A stretch of DNA of 64,000 bases, from assembly GCA_013416485.1 (NCBI GenBank), contig JACCEO010000003.1, forward strand, positions 62,001 through 126,000, written 5' to 3'. Source of the stretch: Alcaligenaceae bacterium (GTDB lineage: Bacteria; Pseudomonadota; Gammaproteobacteria; Burkholderiales; Burkholderiaceae_B). This document shows positions 1 to 9,314 of the stretch, piece by piece (within the stretch, counting starts at the first letter, position 1; each line of letters begins with the position of its first letter). Position numbers and translations under genes: made by a program. The notes below the pieces were generated by a model that did not search any database, had not been told where the DNA came from, and was given only the letters and a program-made list of their open reading frames with translations.

Positions 1-648
1 TTCAAGGTCGGTACAACGTGCCCCTGCAACACGACCATCCTCGTGCAAAAATTCCGTCATCGGGCAATAGTTAATCACTAACCCACCCTGAGCTGCAACG
101 CTACGCGCTAGCGCCAGTGCCAGACGTGCATCGTCGAACTGAGCATCCCAATACTTAACCCCACCTTTAAGCCCAGCCATTTTGACCCCAGGCAAACAAT
201 CGTGGGTAGCCCTGGCTCCCATGAACTGAGTAGGCCCAAGCCCAGCTTTGCCGGCCAAAGCATCGTACATTTTTAGGCCTATGCCATAAAATGGCGTTTC
301 CCAGCAAGAATAGCTAGGCATCACAAAGGCCAGTGGACTAACTAGGTGCCGTGCATTGTGCAGCAAGGTGGATCGTTCATGCAGGGCTTCACGAACCAAA
401 GGGATATTGCCCTGCGCCAAATAACGCACACCGCCATGCACAAGTTTAGTTGCGCGCGATGACGTCCCTTTGGCAAAATCATGGGACTCCAGCAATACCA
501 CCTTGAGCCCACGTAATACCGCATCCAGCGCCACCCCCAAGCCACTGGCTCCACCACCAATAACCAACAGGTCTACGGAGTCGCTACTGGCCAGGCTAGC
601 CAAAATACTGGCACGATTCGAGAGTAAAGGTGAAGCTGGCATATTCAT
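1..648 (-). CDS. glpD: Aerobic glycerol-3-phosphate dehydrogenase, N-terminal part (cut by window edge)
   Basis: An open frame runs from ATG at 648 down to base 1 without a stop, so the gene continues outside the window (216 codons seen). The protein starts with an FAD-binding Rossmann segment (DLLVIGGGASGLGVALDAVL, about residues 26-45), followed by the GlpD signature region SSRATKLVHGGVRYL near residue 65. It should oxidise sn-glycerol-3-phosphate to dihydroxyacetone phosphate at the inner membrane and pass electrons to quinone. A second in-frame ATG lies two codons downstream (642) and could be the true start. It is divergent from glpK, with about 90 bp between the two starts, which fits a shared glycerol regulon. 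Family assignment is firm; only the C-terminal part is unseen. Confidence 0.93.
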   Translation of the reverse strand, partial: MNMPASPLLSNRASILASLASSDSVDLLVIGGGASGLGVALDAVLRGLKVVLLESHDFAKGTSSRATKLVHGGVRYLAQGNIPLVREALHERSTLLHNARHLVSPLAFVMPSYSCWETPFYGIGLKMYDALAGKAGLGPTQFMGARATHDCLPGVKMAGLKGGVKYWDAQFDDARLALALARSVAAQGGLVINYCPMTEFLHEDGRVAGARCTDLE

Positions 649-737
649 GATGGGCCTATGGGTTGGGTAAGTATGCTTGTCGCTGTCCCCTGCACACCGG
701 TACACTCATTAGAATCCGGTTTTTTGTTATTGTAACC

Positions 738-2231
738 ATGACCTATCTGCTTGCCCTAGACCAGGGCACATCCAGTACCCGTAGCATCGTTTTTCATAAA
801 GACGGTCGTATCGCTGGCCTGGCTCAACGCGAACTGCACCAGATTCACCCTGAACCTGGCTGGGTAGAGCATGATCCTATGGAGATTTGGCAAGCACAAT
901 TACAAACTGCACGCGACGCGTTAGCCCAAGCGGGACTACAAGCAAGCGACATACGTGCTCTAGGTCTAACTAACCAACGCGAAACCACAGTAGTCTGGAA
1001 CCGAAAAACCGGTCTACCGATACATAATGCCATTGTCTGGCAAGACAGACGTGCAGAACCTGCCTGTGCCCAGTTACGCGCACAAGGCATGGAGGCCGTC
1101 ATCCAACAAAAAACAGGGCTACGTATAGATGCCTATTTTTCTGCAACCAAACTGCAATGGCTACTAGACCATGTACCAGAAGCCAAAGAACAAGCCCATC
1201 GTGGTGAACTGGCATTTGGCACCATAGATAGTTGGTTGATCTGGCAACTAACCCAAGGTCAGCGCCATGTGACTGACGTTAGCAACGCTTCGCGCACCAT
1301 GTTGTTCAATGTACATAGCAATACCTGGGATAAGGACCTGCTACATACTTTGGACATACCATTTAAGCTTATGCCCCAGGTGTTACCATCGGCTGCTAAC
1401 TTTGGCTTTGTAGCCACAGACCTGCTTGGTCATGCCATTCCTATTATGGGTGTTGCTGGAGACCAACAAAGCGCCCTATTCGGTCAGGCCTGCTTCCATC
1501 CAGGCATGGCCAAGAACACCTATGGCACCGGCTGTTTTATGTTGATGAATACCGGGTCTAATTTTCAAGTCTCAGATAATGGGCTACTAACCACCAGTAC
1601 CGCCCAAACCCTAACCCAGCCTCAATTTGCTCTGGAAGGCAGTGTGTTTGTCGGCGGTGCCGTGGTGCAGTGGCTGCGCGATGGCCTGCATGCTTTCACC
1701 AAAAGCAGCGAAGTCGAGGCACTGGCGTTAAGCGTACCAGACTCTGCAGGGGTGACTTTGGTACCGGCATTTACCGGGTTAGGTGCCCCATATTGGAACC
1801 CTGAAGCCCGCGGCACGATTACCGGCCTAACCCACGGCATCACTATGGCCCACATCGCTAGAGCCGCGCTAGAAAGTATCGCTTATCAAAGTGCCGCCGT
1901 CCTAATGGCCATGAGTCGTGATGCTCAAGCCGCCGGTGCGGTACCACTGACAGAGCTTAGGGTAGATGGCGGAGCCTGTGTCAACGATTTGTTAATGCAG
2001 TTTCAAGCCGACCTGCTAGGTATACCTGTGGTTCGTCCAGCGATAGTAGAAACCACCGCTTTGGGCGCCGCCTGGCTAGCGGGACTGTCCTGTGGCGTCT
2101 ATGCCAACACCGAAGAGCTTGAAGGCCTGTGGCAACTGGAAAAACGTTTTACTCCACAACGCCCTATAACAGAATCACAGGCGTTAATGGCGCGCTGGGA
2201 ACATGCTGTACGCCAGACCTGTGCGGTATAA
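738..2231 (+). CDS. glpK: Glycerol kinase
   Basis: FGGY-family kinase of 497 residues that phosphorylates glycerol to glycerol-3-phosphate in the cytoplasm, the substrate of the divergent glpD. The frame is open from 663, but the conserved N-terminus begins at MTYLLALDQGTSSTRS, so ATG 738 is chosen. Visible family marks are the phosphate-binding DQGTSSTR at residues 8-15, GLTNQRETTVVW near residue 80, the GVAGDQQSALFGQ segment near 240 and GTGCFMLMN shortly after. Length matches the family (about 500 aa). No glpF follows; the aquaporin at 17.9 kb looks like AqpZ and not a glycerol channel. Confidence 0.97.
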   Translation: MTYLLALDQGTSSTRSIVFHKDGRIAGLAQRELHQIHPEPGWVEHDPMEIWQAQLQTARDALAQAGLQASDIRALGLTNQRETTVVWNRKTGLPIHNAIVWQDRRAEPACAQLRAQGMEAVIQQKTGLRIDAYFSATKLQWLLDHVPEAKEQAHRGELAFGTIDSWLIWQLTQGQRHVTDVSNASRTMLFNVHSNTWDKDLLHTLDIPFKLMPQVLPSAANFGFVATDLLGHAIPIMGVAGDQQSALFGQACFHPGMAKNTYGTGCFMLMNTGSNFQVSDNGLLTTSTAQTLTQPQFALEGSVFVGGAVVQWLRDGLHAFTKSSEVEALALSVPDSAGVTLVPAFTGLGAPYWNPEARGTITGLTHGITMAHIARAALESIAYQSAAVLMAMSRDAQAAGAVPLTELRVDGGACVNDLLMQFQADLLGIPVVRPAIVETTALGAAWLAGLSCGVYANTEELEGLWQLEKRFTPQRPITESQALMARWEHAVRQTCAV

Positions 2232-2292
2232 ACTGACTTGGTATACGTGCCAGACGTTTACAATGCACAATTAAATAACAGGCATTATCTTT

Positions 2293-3486
2293 ATGGTCAC
2301 CTTGAACCCTCCTGATACTCCACTGGCTATGGTCTACTGGACCATAGCGGATGCACCGCATAGCGCACTATGGAGCCCAGGAAACACAGGAGCACCACCC
2401 AAGCGCATAGTTACCGCCGATGACAGCCTAAGTGCTGACGCCGCCTACAGGCTGATCAGCCAAGGTACCTCCGTATTGTGGCGTGGGGACTTCCAAAATG
2501 CCAAACAATTACTGCAAGCAGTAGCACGCCGTATTGCCAAGAAAGCGAATACGGCAAAAGCGCATAAATCCACACCCCCCCCTCAAAATACAGAACTTGA
2601 ATTACCTGACCAACGTTTCAACCGCTATCGTCTGCAGCAGTCACAGCGGGCGGCCATGCTGAATCGTTTGTTAATTGAACTGAGTTCTGACTACACCATC
2701 ACCCTGCGACGCGCCCCCGATGTACAAGCCGCCTGTCTGGCCGCGCTAGGCCCTATGGATCAACCCATGCTACTGTCTTTACGGGCCTTGCTTGGGTTAG
2801 TAGGGGCACATGAATGGCGTAAAAAAGGGGTAAACATTTCAGGTCTACCCGCACCATTACATGTACATTACGGAGTATTTTCACCCAACCGAGGTGAATA
2901 CCTGGATTTGCTTATGCAAGCTCCCTTGCCCTCAACAGAACTGGCCTTTGATATAGGCACAGGCAGTGGCGTATTGGCTGCCTTACTGGCCAAGCGCGGA
3001 GTTCGCAAAGTGATAGGTACAGATATCGATGACAGGGCATTGCAGTGCGCAGCACAAAACATCAACAATCTGGGCCTAGAAAACACAGTCGTCCTACAAA
3101 AAACCAGTTTATTTCCTGACGGTAAAAGCCCACTCATAGTCTGCAATCCACCTTGGCTGCCGGCCCGCCCGACCACAACCCTGGAAGGTGCCATTTATGA
3201 TCCGGACAGCCAGATGCTACTTGGATTTCTAAATGGCGTAAGCGCACACCTGCAACCCACGGGTGAAGCCTGGTTGATTATGTCGGACCTAGCCGAACAC
3301 TTGGGCTTACGTAATAAAAACTTTCTTACTGATGCTTTTGCTGCTGCTGGGCTCAAAGTACTGGGTAAACTAGACGCCCAGCCTAGCCACCCTAAAGTAT
3401 GGGATGAAACCGACCTACTGCACACCGCACGTCGTGCAGAAATCACCAGCTTATGGCGACTGGGGGTTGGCGACAACGCCAACTGA
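2293..3486 (+). CDS. Class I SAM-dependent methyltransferase (HemK/RsmC-like small-domain fold)
   Basis: A 397-residue protein whose C-terminal half carries a SAM-binding motif I, DIGTGSGVLAALLAKRG (about residue 220), an acidic motif II in VIGTDIDDRALQ, and the NPPW motif (VCNPPWLPA, about residue 280). NPPW/NPPY is typical of enzymes that methylate amide or exocyclic amino groups (HemK, RsmC, RlmG). The N-terminal 180 residues have no motif I can name and may bind substrate. The target is not predictable from sequence alone. Start ATG 2293 lies 61 bp after glpK, so cotranscription is possible. Fold assignment is strong, function open. Confidence 0.8.
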   Translation: MVTLNPPDTPLAMVYWTIADAPHSALWSPGNTGAPPKRIVTADDSLSADAAYRLISQGTSVLWRGDFQNAKQLLQAVARRIAKKANTAKAHKSTPPPQNTELELPDQRFNRYRLQQSQRAAMLNRLLIELSSDYTITLRRAPDVQAACLAALGPMDQPMLLSLRALLGLVGAHEWRKKGVNISGLPAPLHVHYGVFSPNRGEYLDLLMQAPLPSTELAFDIGTGSGVLAALLAKRGVRKVIGTDIDDRALQCAAQNINNLGLENTVVLQKTSLFPDGKSPLIVCNPPWLPARPTTTLEGAIYDPDSQMLLGFLNGVSAHLQPTGEAWLIMSDLAEHLGLRNKNFLTDAFAAAGLKVLGKLDAQPSHPKVWDETDLLHTARRAEITSLWRLGVGDNAN

Positions 3487-3527
3487 CCACTATTAAGCTG
3501 CCATTTTATTAAAGGGCTGACTGCACT

Positions 3528-3989
3528 ATGTTGCAAAAAATTATATTGACCATAGGGATTTTCGTAATCATTCTGGTTGCACTAACCTTTGGCGAGGCAT
3601 TTGCCACTCATGTTTATGCATGGATTTCCTATTTAACCGGCTTGGTCATCAACAACTTTGCCGATATTTATTATGCGCTACGTGGCTGGGCAGGCGAACA
3701 TGCAACTAAAATCCTGATTGCACTGGTACTGACCGTACCCATTAGCCTGTGGGTCATTAAAAGCAAAGGCGACGACTTGAATAAGCCCGCCAGCCAGCGC
3801 AAAATAGCCATCGTTCTTGCCGTATTCTTAGGTTGGCTAGGTGCACACCGCTTTTACCAAGGGCAAATCGGCTGGGGCATAGTATTTTTAATTCTGTTTT
3901 ATCTGTTGCCCCCGGTGGCCGTCGTATTCGCTTTAATTGATGCCGTACGCTACCTATTCAGAAGCAATGAAGAGTTTCAACAGCAATAA
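3528..3989 (+). CDS. TM2 domain membrane protein
   Basis: A 153-residue inner-membrane protein. An N-terminal hydrophobic helix (residues 5-25) and another near residues 60-78 precede a TM2 domain: SQRKIAIVLAVFLGWLGAHR followed by FYQGQIGWGIVFLILF (roughly residues 90-130). The G-x-HRFY-x-G core is the hallmark of TM2 proteins, whose biochemical role is not known. It sits 41 bp after the methyltransferase and 21 bp before the lipoate-ligase-like gene, which suggests one transcript. A short charged C-terminus ends the protein. Confidence 0.85.
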   Translation: MLQKIILTIGIFVIILVALTFGEAFATHVYAWISYLTGLVINNFADIYYALRGWAGEHATKILIALVLTVPISLWVIKSKGDDLNKPASQRKIAIVLAVFLGWLGAHRFYQGQIGWGIVFLILFYLLPPVAVVFALIDAVRYLFRSNEEFQQQ

Positions 3990-4010
3990 GATCGCATTTT
4001 TCTTAAGCCC

Positions 4011-4739
4011 ATGAAATTCACCCTGCTTACCGTAAGTGACGACATAAACGATGACGCACGCGCCGACGAAAGCCTAATCGCTTATGCCGCTCAAGGTATC
4101 CCTGCCGCCAGCATCTGGCGGACTTCACAGGGACTGGTGGTACCACGCAGCTATTTACGGGCTTCTCAGTTTGAGTCCACCTGCCAGAAGTTTGCTCAGG
4201 CAGGCTGGCCCATCAGCGTACGACAATCTGGCGGCGGGGTTGTGCCACAAGGACCAGGCATTATCAACCTAAGCTTAGCCTACGCAGTTCACGGTAAACC
4301 ACTAGACCATTCCGACGCAGGTTATCAACAGATCTGCGATGTGATTGGTCAAGCCTTGCAAGGTTTGGGCATAGACACTCGAGCGCAAGCAGTCGAGGGG
4401 TCATTTTGTGATGGGCGCTATAACCTAGCTACCGGTTCGCAAGACCAAGCACGTAAAGTGGTAGGAACGGCTCAGGTGTGGCGGCGCCAGCCTGGTGTCA
4501 ATAACAATGAGGCATTTCAAGTGGCGCTAGTACATGCCATGATACTGGCCCATGCTGACATTAACGCCATCACGGATCAGGCTAACCAACTAGAACTGGC
4601 TTTGGGTCATGATAGACGCTACCTAAACCATAGCGCGGTCAGCCTACACTTATGCGGTGATCATGGCCTGGATGGACCGAGTTTTACGAAGCACCTGATG
4701 GCGCGCCTGGCTGATCGTCTGGATAGTTTTCCCGCTTAA
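4011..4739 (+). CDS. Lipoate-protein ligase A family protein
   Basis: A 242-residue protein with the BPL/LplA/LipB fold. SVRQSGGGVVPQGPG (about residues 67-81) matches the lipoyl-binding loop RxSGGGxVxHGPG, with Gln in place of the usual His. ARKVVGTAQVWRR (about residues 156-168) contains the Lys of the KxxGxAQ motif that holds the acyl-adenylate. It could attach lipoate or octanoate to carrier domains, but the H-to-Q change and the weak N-terminus leave room for another acyl substrate. Its last 56 bp overlap the 3' end of the convergent SulP gene. Confidence 0.78.
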   Translation: MKFTLLTVSDDINDDARADESLIAYAAQGIPAASIWRTSQGLVVPRSYLRASQFESTCQKFAQAGWPISVRQSGGGVVPQGPGIINLSLAYAVHGKPLDHSDAGYQQICDVIGQALQGLGIDTRAQAVEGSFCDGRYNLATGSQDQARKVVGTAQVWRRQPGVNNNEAFQVALVHAMILAHADINAITDQANQLELALGHDRRYLNHSAVSLHLCGDHGLDGPSFTKHLMARLADRLDSFPA

Positions 4740-6369
4740 GCAATTCCAACATCACCTCTGACAGCTGCTCGGCAAAATTACCTGCGCCCAGGCGTCCGAT
4801 TAAACCAATATCACGCAACTTACCATACACCCTGGGATTAGCTTCGGTAAACACAACCCGAATGCCACGTTCATGTAACCTAAGTACCGTACTTTCCAAG
4901 GCCTCTAGTCCTGTAACATCAATAAAAGGCACCCATACCATGCGTATCACCACCACCTTGGTGTTGGCTGGGCCTTGTACCAAGGCTTGCTCTAGGGCTT
5001 CGACCGCTGCAAAGAAAAACGGCCCTTCCATAGAGTAAACCGCCACACCGGCAGGTAACCTATCCAGGCCTTGGTCAGCCAGCTCACGTAACAAGGAACG
5101 TTCCGTTTGATGCCTTACGACCACACTAGCAGCCATACGACGCAGAAAATGCAGCATAGCCAAAACTACACCTATATTGACAGCCACCACCAAGTCCGCA
5201 AATACGGTAAGCACAAACGTAACCACCAATATCACGATATCGGCACGGGGTGCACCACGTACTATTTTGATCACATGGCGGACATCACTCATATTCCAGG
5301 CCACAACAAACAATATGGCAGCCAGGGTTGCCAAAGGTATATTGGCTGCCAAAGGCGCCAACAGCAGTAACACGAACACCAGTACGGCGGCATGGACTAT
5401 GCCAGCCAATGGGCTATTACCGCCATTACGTATATTGGTTGCAGTACGAGCTATGGCACCGGTAGCAGCAATGCCACCAAATAAAGGGGCCACAATATTG
5501 GCTAAACCCTGTCCGACCAGCTCCTGATTGGAATCATGACGCGTCCCCGCCATGCCATCGGCCACCACTGCCGATAGCAAAGACTCTACTGCCCCCAGCA
5601 TAGCAATAGCAAACGCTGGCCCCATGAGTTCAACGACACGCGTAAGGGTAATTTCTGGCCACTGCCAGCCAGGTAAGCCACGGGGTATCTCACCAAAGGT
5701 GCTTCCTATGGTTGCCACATGATCAAAGTGAAAAATGGCTTGTAGCAAGGTAACCACCACCAAGGCGGCCAAGGGGCCAGGCACACGCGCCAGATAAGGG
5801 ATACGCGAGGTGTAAATTACCAATAGCAAAGACAACAACGCCAGCACCGTAGTGGCGATGTGAAACTGTGGCAGCAACTGCAGTAATTGCCACAGTTTTT
5901 CATGGAAATGCTGACCGGTAATCGCAGGTAAACCAAAAAAGTCTTTCCATTGGCCCACCCAGATAATGACGCCTATGCCTGCCGTAAAACCAACAATTAC
6001 CGGGGCGGGAATAAACTTTATCACTACACCCATACGAGCAATGCCAAGAGTCAGCAATATGACACCTGCCATCAGGGTAGCAATTTGCAAGCCTTCGACA
6101 CCATGCTGAGCGACTATCCCCGCCAATATGACGATAAAAGCGCCTGTGGGCCCGGCAATTTGTACCCGGCTCCCCCCCAGTATCGACACAATAAGACCCG
6201 CAATAATTGCGGTATACAGCCCTTGTTCAGGCTTGACCCCAGACGCAATGGCAAAGGCCATAGCCAATGGCAACGCCACAATGCCGACGATAACGCCGGC
6301 AAAGATATTGGCCATCCAATGCTTGCGTCCCAATAATCCTGCCTGATAGGCGTCGCGCAAAGCAAACAT
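4684..6369 (-). CDS. SulP family anion transporter with STAS domain
   Basis: A 561-residue SLC26/SulP permease. The N-terminal 400 residues contain about a dozen hydrophobic helices, with the family marks ALPLAMAFAIASGVKPEQGLY (near residue 33) and the phospho-loop region QIAGPTGAFIVILAGIVAQHG (near 70). A cytoplasmic STAS domain follows from about residue 440 (VAVYSMEGPFFFAAVEALEQ), including the FIDVTGLEALE segment near 495. Members carry sulfate, bicarbonate, or dicarboxylates; the substrate cannot be set here. The start ATG 6369 has a GGGATAAAG stretch upstream. It lies 78 bp downstream of the heavy-metal ATPase gene on the same strand, though nothing ties them functionally. Confidence 0.92.
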   Translation of the reverse strand: MFALRDAYQAGLLGRKHWMANIFAGVIVGIVALPLAMAFAIASGVKPEQGLYTAIIAGLIVSILGGSRVQIAGPTGAFIVILAGIVAQHGVEGLQIATLMAGVILLTLGIARMGVVIKFIPAPVIVGFTAGIGVIIWVGQWKDFFGLPAITGQHFHEKLWQLLQLLPQFHIATTVLALLSLLLVIYTSRIPYLARVPGPLAALVVVTLLQAIFHFDHVATIGSTFGEIPRGLPGWQWPEITLTRVVELMGPAFAIAMLGAVESLLSAVVADGMAGTRHDSNQELVGQGLANIVAPLFGGIAATGAIARTATNIRNGGNSPLAGIVHAAVLVFVLLLLAPLAANIPLATLAAILFVVAWNMSDVRHVIKIVRGAPRADIVILVVTFVLTVFADLVVAVNIGVVLAMLHFLRRMAASVVVRHQTERSLLRELADQGLDRLPAGVAVYSMEGPFFFAAVEALEQALVQGPANTKVVVIRMVWVPFIDVTGLEALESTVLRLHERGIRVVFTEANPRVYGKLRDIGLIGRLGAGNFAEQLSEVMLELLKRENYPDDQPGAPSGAS

Positions 6370-6447
6370 CTTTATCCCAAATCTGAAACATGAAGTAAAA
6401 GAAACCCACCATAAAGTATAGGCCTTGCTTCTTCAATACGCAGCCCC

Positions 6448-8736
6448 CTACTTACGCAATAAGCGCAAGCTATTCAGTATGACGATTAAGCTAGCACCGA
6501 CATCGGCAAATACAGCCATCCACATGGTGGCTAACCCCATCAAGGTCACCACTAGAAATACGGCTTTGATGCCCAAGGCCAAAGTAATATTTTGCACCAG
6601 CACGGCATGCGTAGAGCGCGACAGGCGAATAAAACGCGGTATTTTGCGCAAATCATCGTCCATTAACGCCACATCAGCTGTTTCTATGGCGGTATCCGTA
6701 CCCACTGCCCCCATCGCAAAACCAATGTCAGCCCTGGCCAATGCGGGCGCATCGTTAATGCCGTCGCCCACCATACCCACCGCTCCATCAACGGCATATT
6801 GAGCAATCGCCTCTAGTTTGTCTTGCGGTAGTAGGTCTGCTTTGACATCATCAATACCCGCTTGTTGCCCCATATGACGTGCTGTTGCTTGGTTATCGCC
6901 CGACAGCATCACGGTACGTATACCTAGTTGGTGCAATTGGGCTATGGCTTCGGCGCTGGATGGCCGAATGGTATCTGCCACCACAAACGCAGCCAAAATA
7001 CGGTCAGGATTTGCCAGCAGGCTAACCGTTTGGCCTTGGCTTTGAGCCAAACTAACGGCTGCTGACAAGCTGGCGTCTTGCTCTAGTAGGTCAGCCAACC
7101 AGCGCGGGCTACCCAGACGATATTCTACCCCATCCATAAAGGCAGAACTGCCCGCACCGGCTATCGCCTGAAAGTCTTGGAGCGGATAATACGCCGTTGC
7201 ACTGGTATCATTGGCTAGCTGTTGCTGCCAAGCATAAGCAATAGCCTGAGACACGGGATGGTCTGAACGGGCTGCCAAACTTGCCGCCAAACGTTGGCAA
7301 TGCGCCATAGTTTCCTGGGTATTTCCAAGTTCTACGCTGTGTAAAACAGGTTTACCAGTGGTTAAGGTGCCTGTTTTATCGACTGCCAACCAAACCAACT
7401 TACGACCTTGCTCTAGATAAGCACCACCCTTAATCAAAATACCGTGTTTTGCAGCAGCAGCCAAGCCACTAACTACAGCCACTGGGGTAGATATGACTAG
7501 CGCACAAGGGCAAGCAATCACCAGCAGCACCAAGGCTTTATATATCCAGTCAGTCCAAGCCCCCATACCCATCAAAGGCGGTATCACTGCTATCAGTACA
7601 GCAAGTACGCACACAATAGGGGTATAAACACGGGAAAACTGGTCTACAAAACGTTGTGTGGGCGCTTTACTGGCCTGAGCATCATGTACAGCATGAATAA
7701 TCCTAGCCAGCATGGTGTTGCTAAATTCCGCTTGCACACGGTATTCAACCTCGGCCATGCCGTTGATGGAGCCTGCGTACAAGATATCGCCTGGGGCTTT
7801 ATCAACAGGAGCGCTTTCGCCTGTAATGGGGGATTGATCCATAGCGGTGTAGCCTTTTTCTACCACACCATCCAGCCCTATACGCTCGCCAGGTTTGGCC
7901 CTGAGCAGGTCACCCACCTGCACTTGAGCCGCTGCCCTAGTCTGCCAACTACCGTCTTTCGCCTGCATCGTGACGGTAGCCGGAGCCACATCCATTAACC
8001 GCTCTACAGAGCGTCGGGCATGATCCAAAGAACGCGCCTCGATAGCTTCGGCAATGGCAAACAAAACCATGACCATAGCGGCTTCTGGCCAATGCTGCAA
8101 AGCCAATGCCCCCGTAACAGCTATGCTCATTAAGGCATTGATATTCAAATTGCCATTCATGATGGCAAGCCAACCTTTTTTATAGGTGGTCAAGCCACTG
8201 ATCAGCACAGCCAGTAAGGCCAGAGCGATAACTATCCATTCCGAATAGCCCATCCAAGACAGTATTTCAGAACCCAAGGCCGCCACGCCCCCAATGGCTA
8301 AGGGCCACCATGATTTGGTGGGAGACTCTAGAGTTTGATTCAGATTGTCGCCGGGCTCAGGCAGTTCAGGCGTAAAGTCCAGGCTAACGATAGCCTTGAC
8401 AATGTCATCCAAGACCTCGGGGGTGTGATCCACTGTCAATACACGCTGCATTAAATTGAACTGCACATTCAGTACACCAGACATGCCTGCTAACTTTTTG
8501 CGTATTAAGGCTTCTTCAGTGGGGCAGTCCATTTGCATGATACGTATCGGCGTACGCACCCCTGATCCTATCGATTGCACAGGTGCAAGACTGGCTAACT
8601 GGGTTTTTTGCATGACATGTTCGCTATCGCAGCAACGCCCTTTTTCATGGGCATGCGCTGGTTCATGGACATGATCATGGCTGGAGTTGTTTTGGCCCGC
8701 CTGGATCGCTGGATGCTGCATAGGGTGTTGTGACAT
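6448..8736 (-). CDS. cadA: Heavy-metal efflux P-type ATPase (Cd/Zn/Pb type)
   Basis: A 762-residue P1B-ATPase that should export Cd(II), Zn(II) or Pb(II) across the inner membrane. The N-terminus is rich in His and Cys (about residues 20-40), then comes one HMA domain with MDCPTEE in place of the common CxxC. Membrane CPC motif is near residue 409, the phosphorylated DKTGTLT near 451, and GDGINDAPALARAD near 655. The frame is open to 8781, but ATG 8736 has AAGGA six bases upstream, and the MerR-type promoter at 8773-8803 would start transcription near 8765, downstream of the longer start. Divergent from cadR. Confidence 0.95.
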   Translation of the reverse strand: MSQHPMQHPAIQAGQNNSSHDHVHEPAHAHEKGRCCDSEHVMQKTQLASLAPVQSIGSGVRTPIRIMQMDCPTEEALIRKKLAGMSGVLNVQFNLMQRVLTVDHTPEVLDDIVKAIVSLDFTPELPEPGDNLNQTLESPTKSWWPLAIGGVAALGSEILSWMGYSEWIVIALALLAVLISGLTTYKKGWLAIMNGNLNINALMSIAVTGALALQHWPEAAMVMVLFAIAEAIEARSLDHARRSVERLMDVAPATVTMQAKDGSWQTRAAAQVQVGDLLRAKPGERIGLDGVVEKGYTAMDQSPITGESAPVDKAPGDILYAGSINGMAEVEYRVQAEFSNTMLARIIHAVHDAQASKAPTQRFVDQFSRVYTPIVCVLAVLIAVIPPLMGMGAWTDWIYKALVLLVIACPCALVISTPVAVVSGLAAAAKHGILIKGGAYLEQGRKLVWLAVDKTGTLTTGKPVLHSVELGNTQETMAHCQRLAASLAARSDHPVSQAIAYAWQQQLANDTSATAYYPLQDFQAIAGAGSSAFMDGVEYRLGSPRWLADLLEQDASLSAAVSLAQSQGQTVSLLANPDRILAAFVVADTIRPSSAEAIAQLHQLGIRTVMLSGDNQATARHMGQQAGIDDVKADLLPQDKLEAIAQYAVDGAVGMVGDGINDAPALARADIGFAMGAVGTDTAIETADVALMDDDLRKIPRFIRLSRSTHAVLVQNITLALGIKAVFLVVTLMGLATMWMAVFADVGASLIVILNSLRLLRK

Positions 8737-8772
8737 AGTGCGTCCTTGGTGTAAATTTTCTTGCCTGCCTCT

Positions 8773-8803
8773 AGTAAACACCTTAAAGTAACTACAAGGT
8801 CAA
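8773..8803 (-). promoter_or_regulatory. MerR-type promoter and CadR operator for the metal ATPase
   Basis: Reading the minus strand: a -35 TTGACC (8803-8798), a 19-bp spacer and a -10 TTTACT (8778-8773; TTACTA with 20 bp is also possible). The over-long spacer is the mark of MerR-activated promoters. The spacer holds a dyad of ACCTT and AAGGT arms with inner AGT/ACT arms at 8780-8800. It lies between the ATPase and the divergent cadR. Confidence 0.88.
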
Positions 8804-8824
8804 CTCTTATCGTTAAGGAATCGC

Positions 8825-9256
8825 ATGAGAATCGGCGAATTAGCCCGTATCGCCAACTGCAGCACGGAAACCATACGTTATTACGAAAAAGAAGGCCTGC
8901 TGCAAGAACCCAGCCGCAAAGACAACAACTACCGTAGCTATCGCGAACAACACGTGGAGCAGCTACGATTTATACGTAATTGTCGCAGTCTGGACATGGC
9001 GCACGATGAAATACGCGCATTGCTTGGTCTAATGAACGGTTCACAAGACGATTGTGCACCCATTAACGACTTGCTTGATCAACATATAGATCATGTCGAT
9101 AGTCGCTTGAACGAACTGCAGCGTTTGCGTCAGCAACTACTAGACTTACGGCAACAATGCGTATGTGCCCAAGCCGTCCAAGACTGCGGCATCATCCAGG
9201 GCTTAAATGCCATGCCTACTGAAGGAATGCAGCCTTCTGCATCGCATTTGGGATAA
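8825..9256 (+). CDS. cadR: MerR family Cd(II)/Pb(II)-responsive regulator
   Basis: A 143-residue regulator. The N-terminal winged helix-turn-helix is MRIGELARIANCSTETIRYY with the usual EKEGLL wing; a long dimerisation helix follows (LDQHIDHVDSRLNELQRLRQ, about residues 80-100). Metal-binding Cys candidates are in DDC near residue 77 and in the C-terminal CVCAQAVQDC (about residues 118-127), which match the three-Cys scheme of CadR/PbrR. AAGGA precedes ATG 8825. It should bind the dyad at 8780-8800 and activate the efflux ATPase when Cd or Pb is present, while controlling its own gene from the same region. Confidence 0.93.
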   Translation: MRIGELARIANCSTETIRYYEKEGLLQEPSRKDNNYRSYREQHVEQLRFIRNCRSLDMAHDEIRALLGLMNGSQDDCAPINDLLDQHIDHVDSRLNELQRLRQQLLDLRQQCVCAQAVQDCGIIQGLNAMPTEGMQPSASHLG

Positions 9257-9314
9257 TTTTATAAATGCAACCGCTATACTGGGCGCACCTTCACTTCTAG
9301 ATACTTAAGCCCCT

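Noticed and set aside
4084..6346. Several plus-strand frames inside the SulP gene
   Set aside because: Shadows of a well-supported transporter; peptides are rich in His, Gln and Tyr without domain features.
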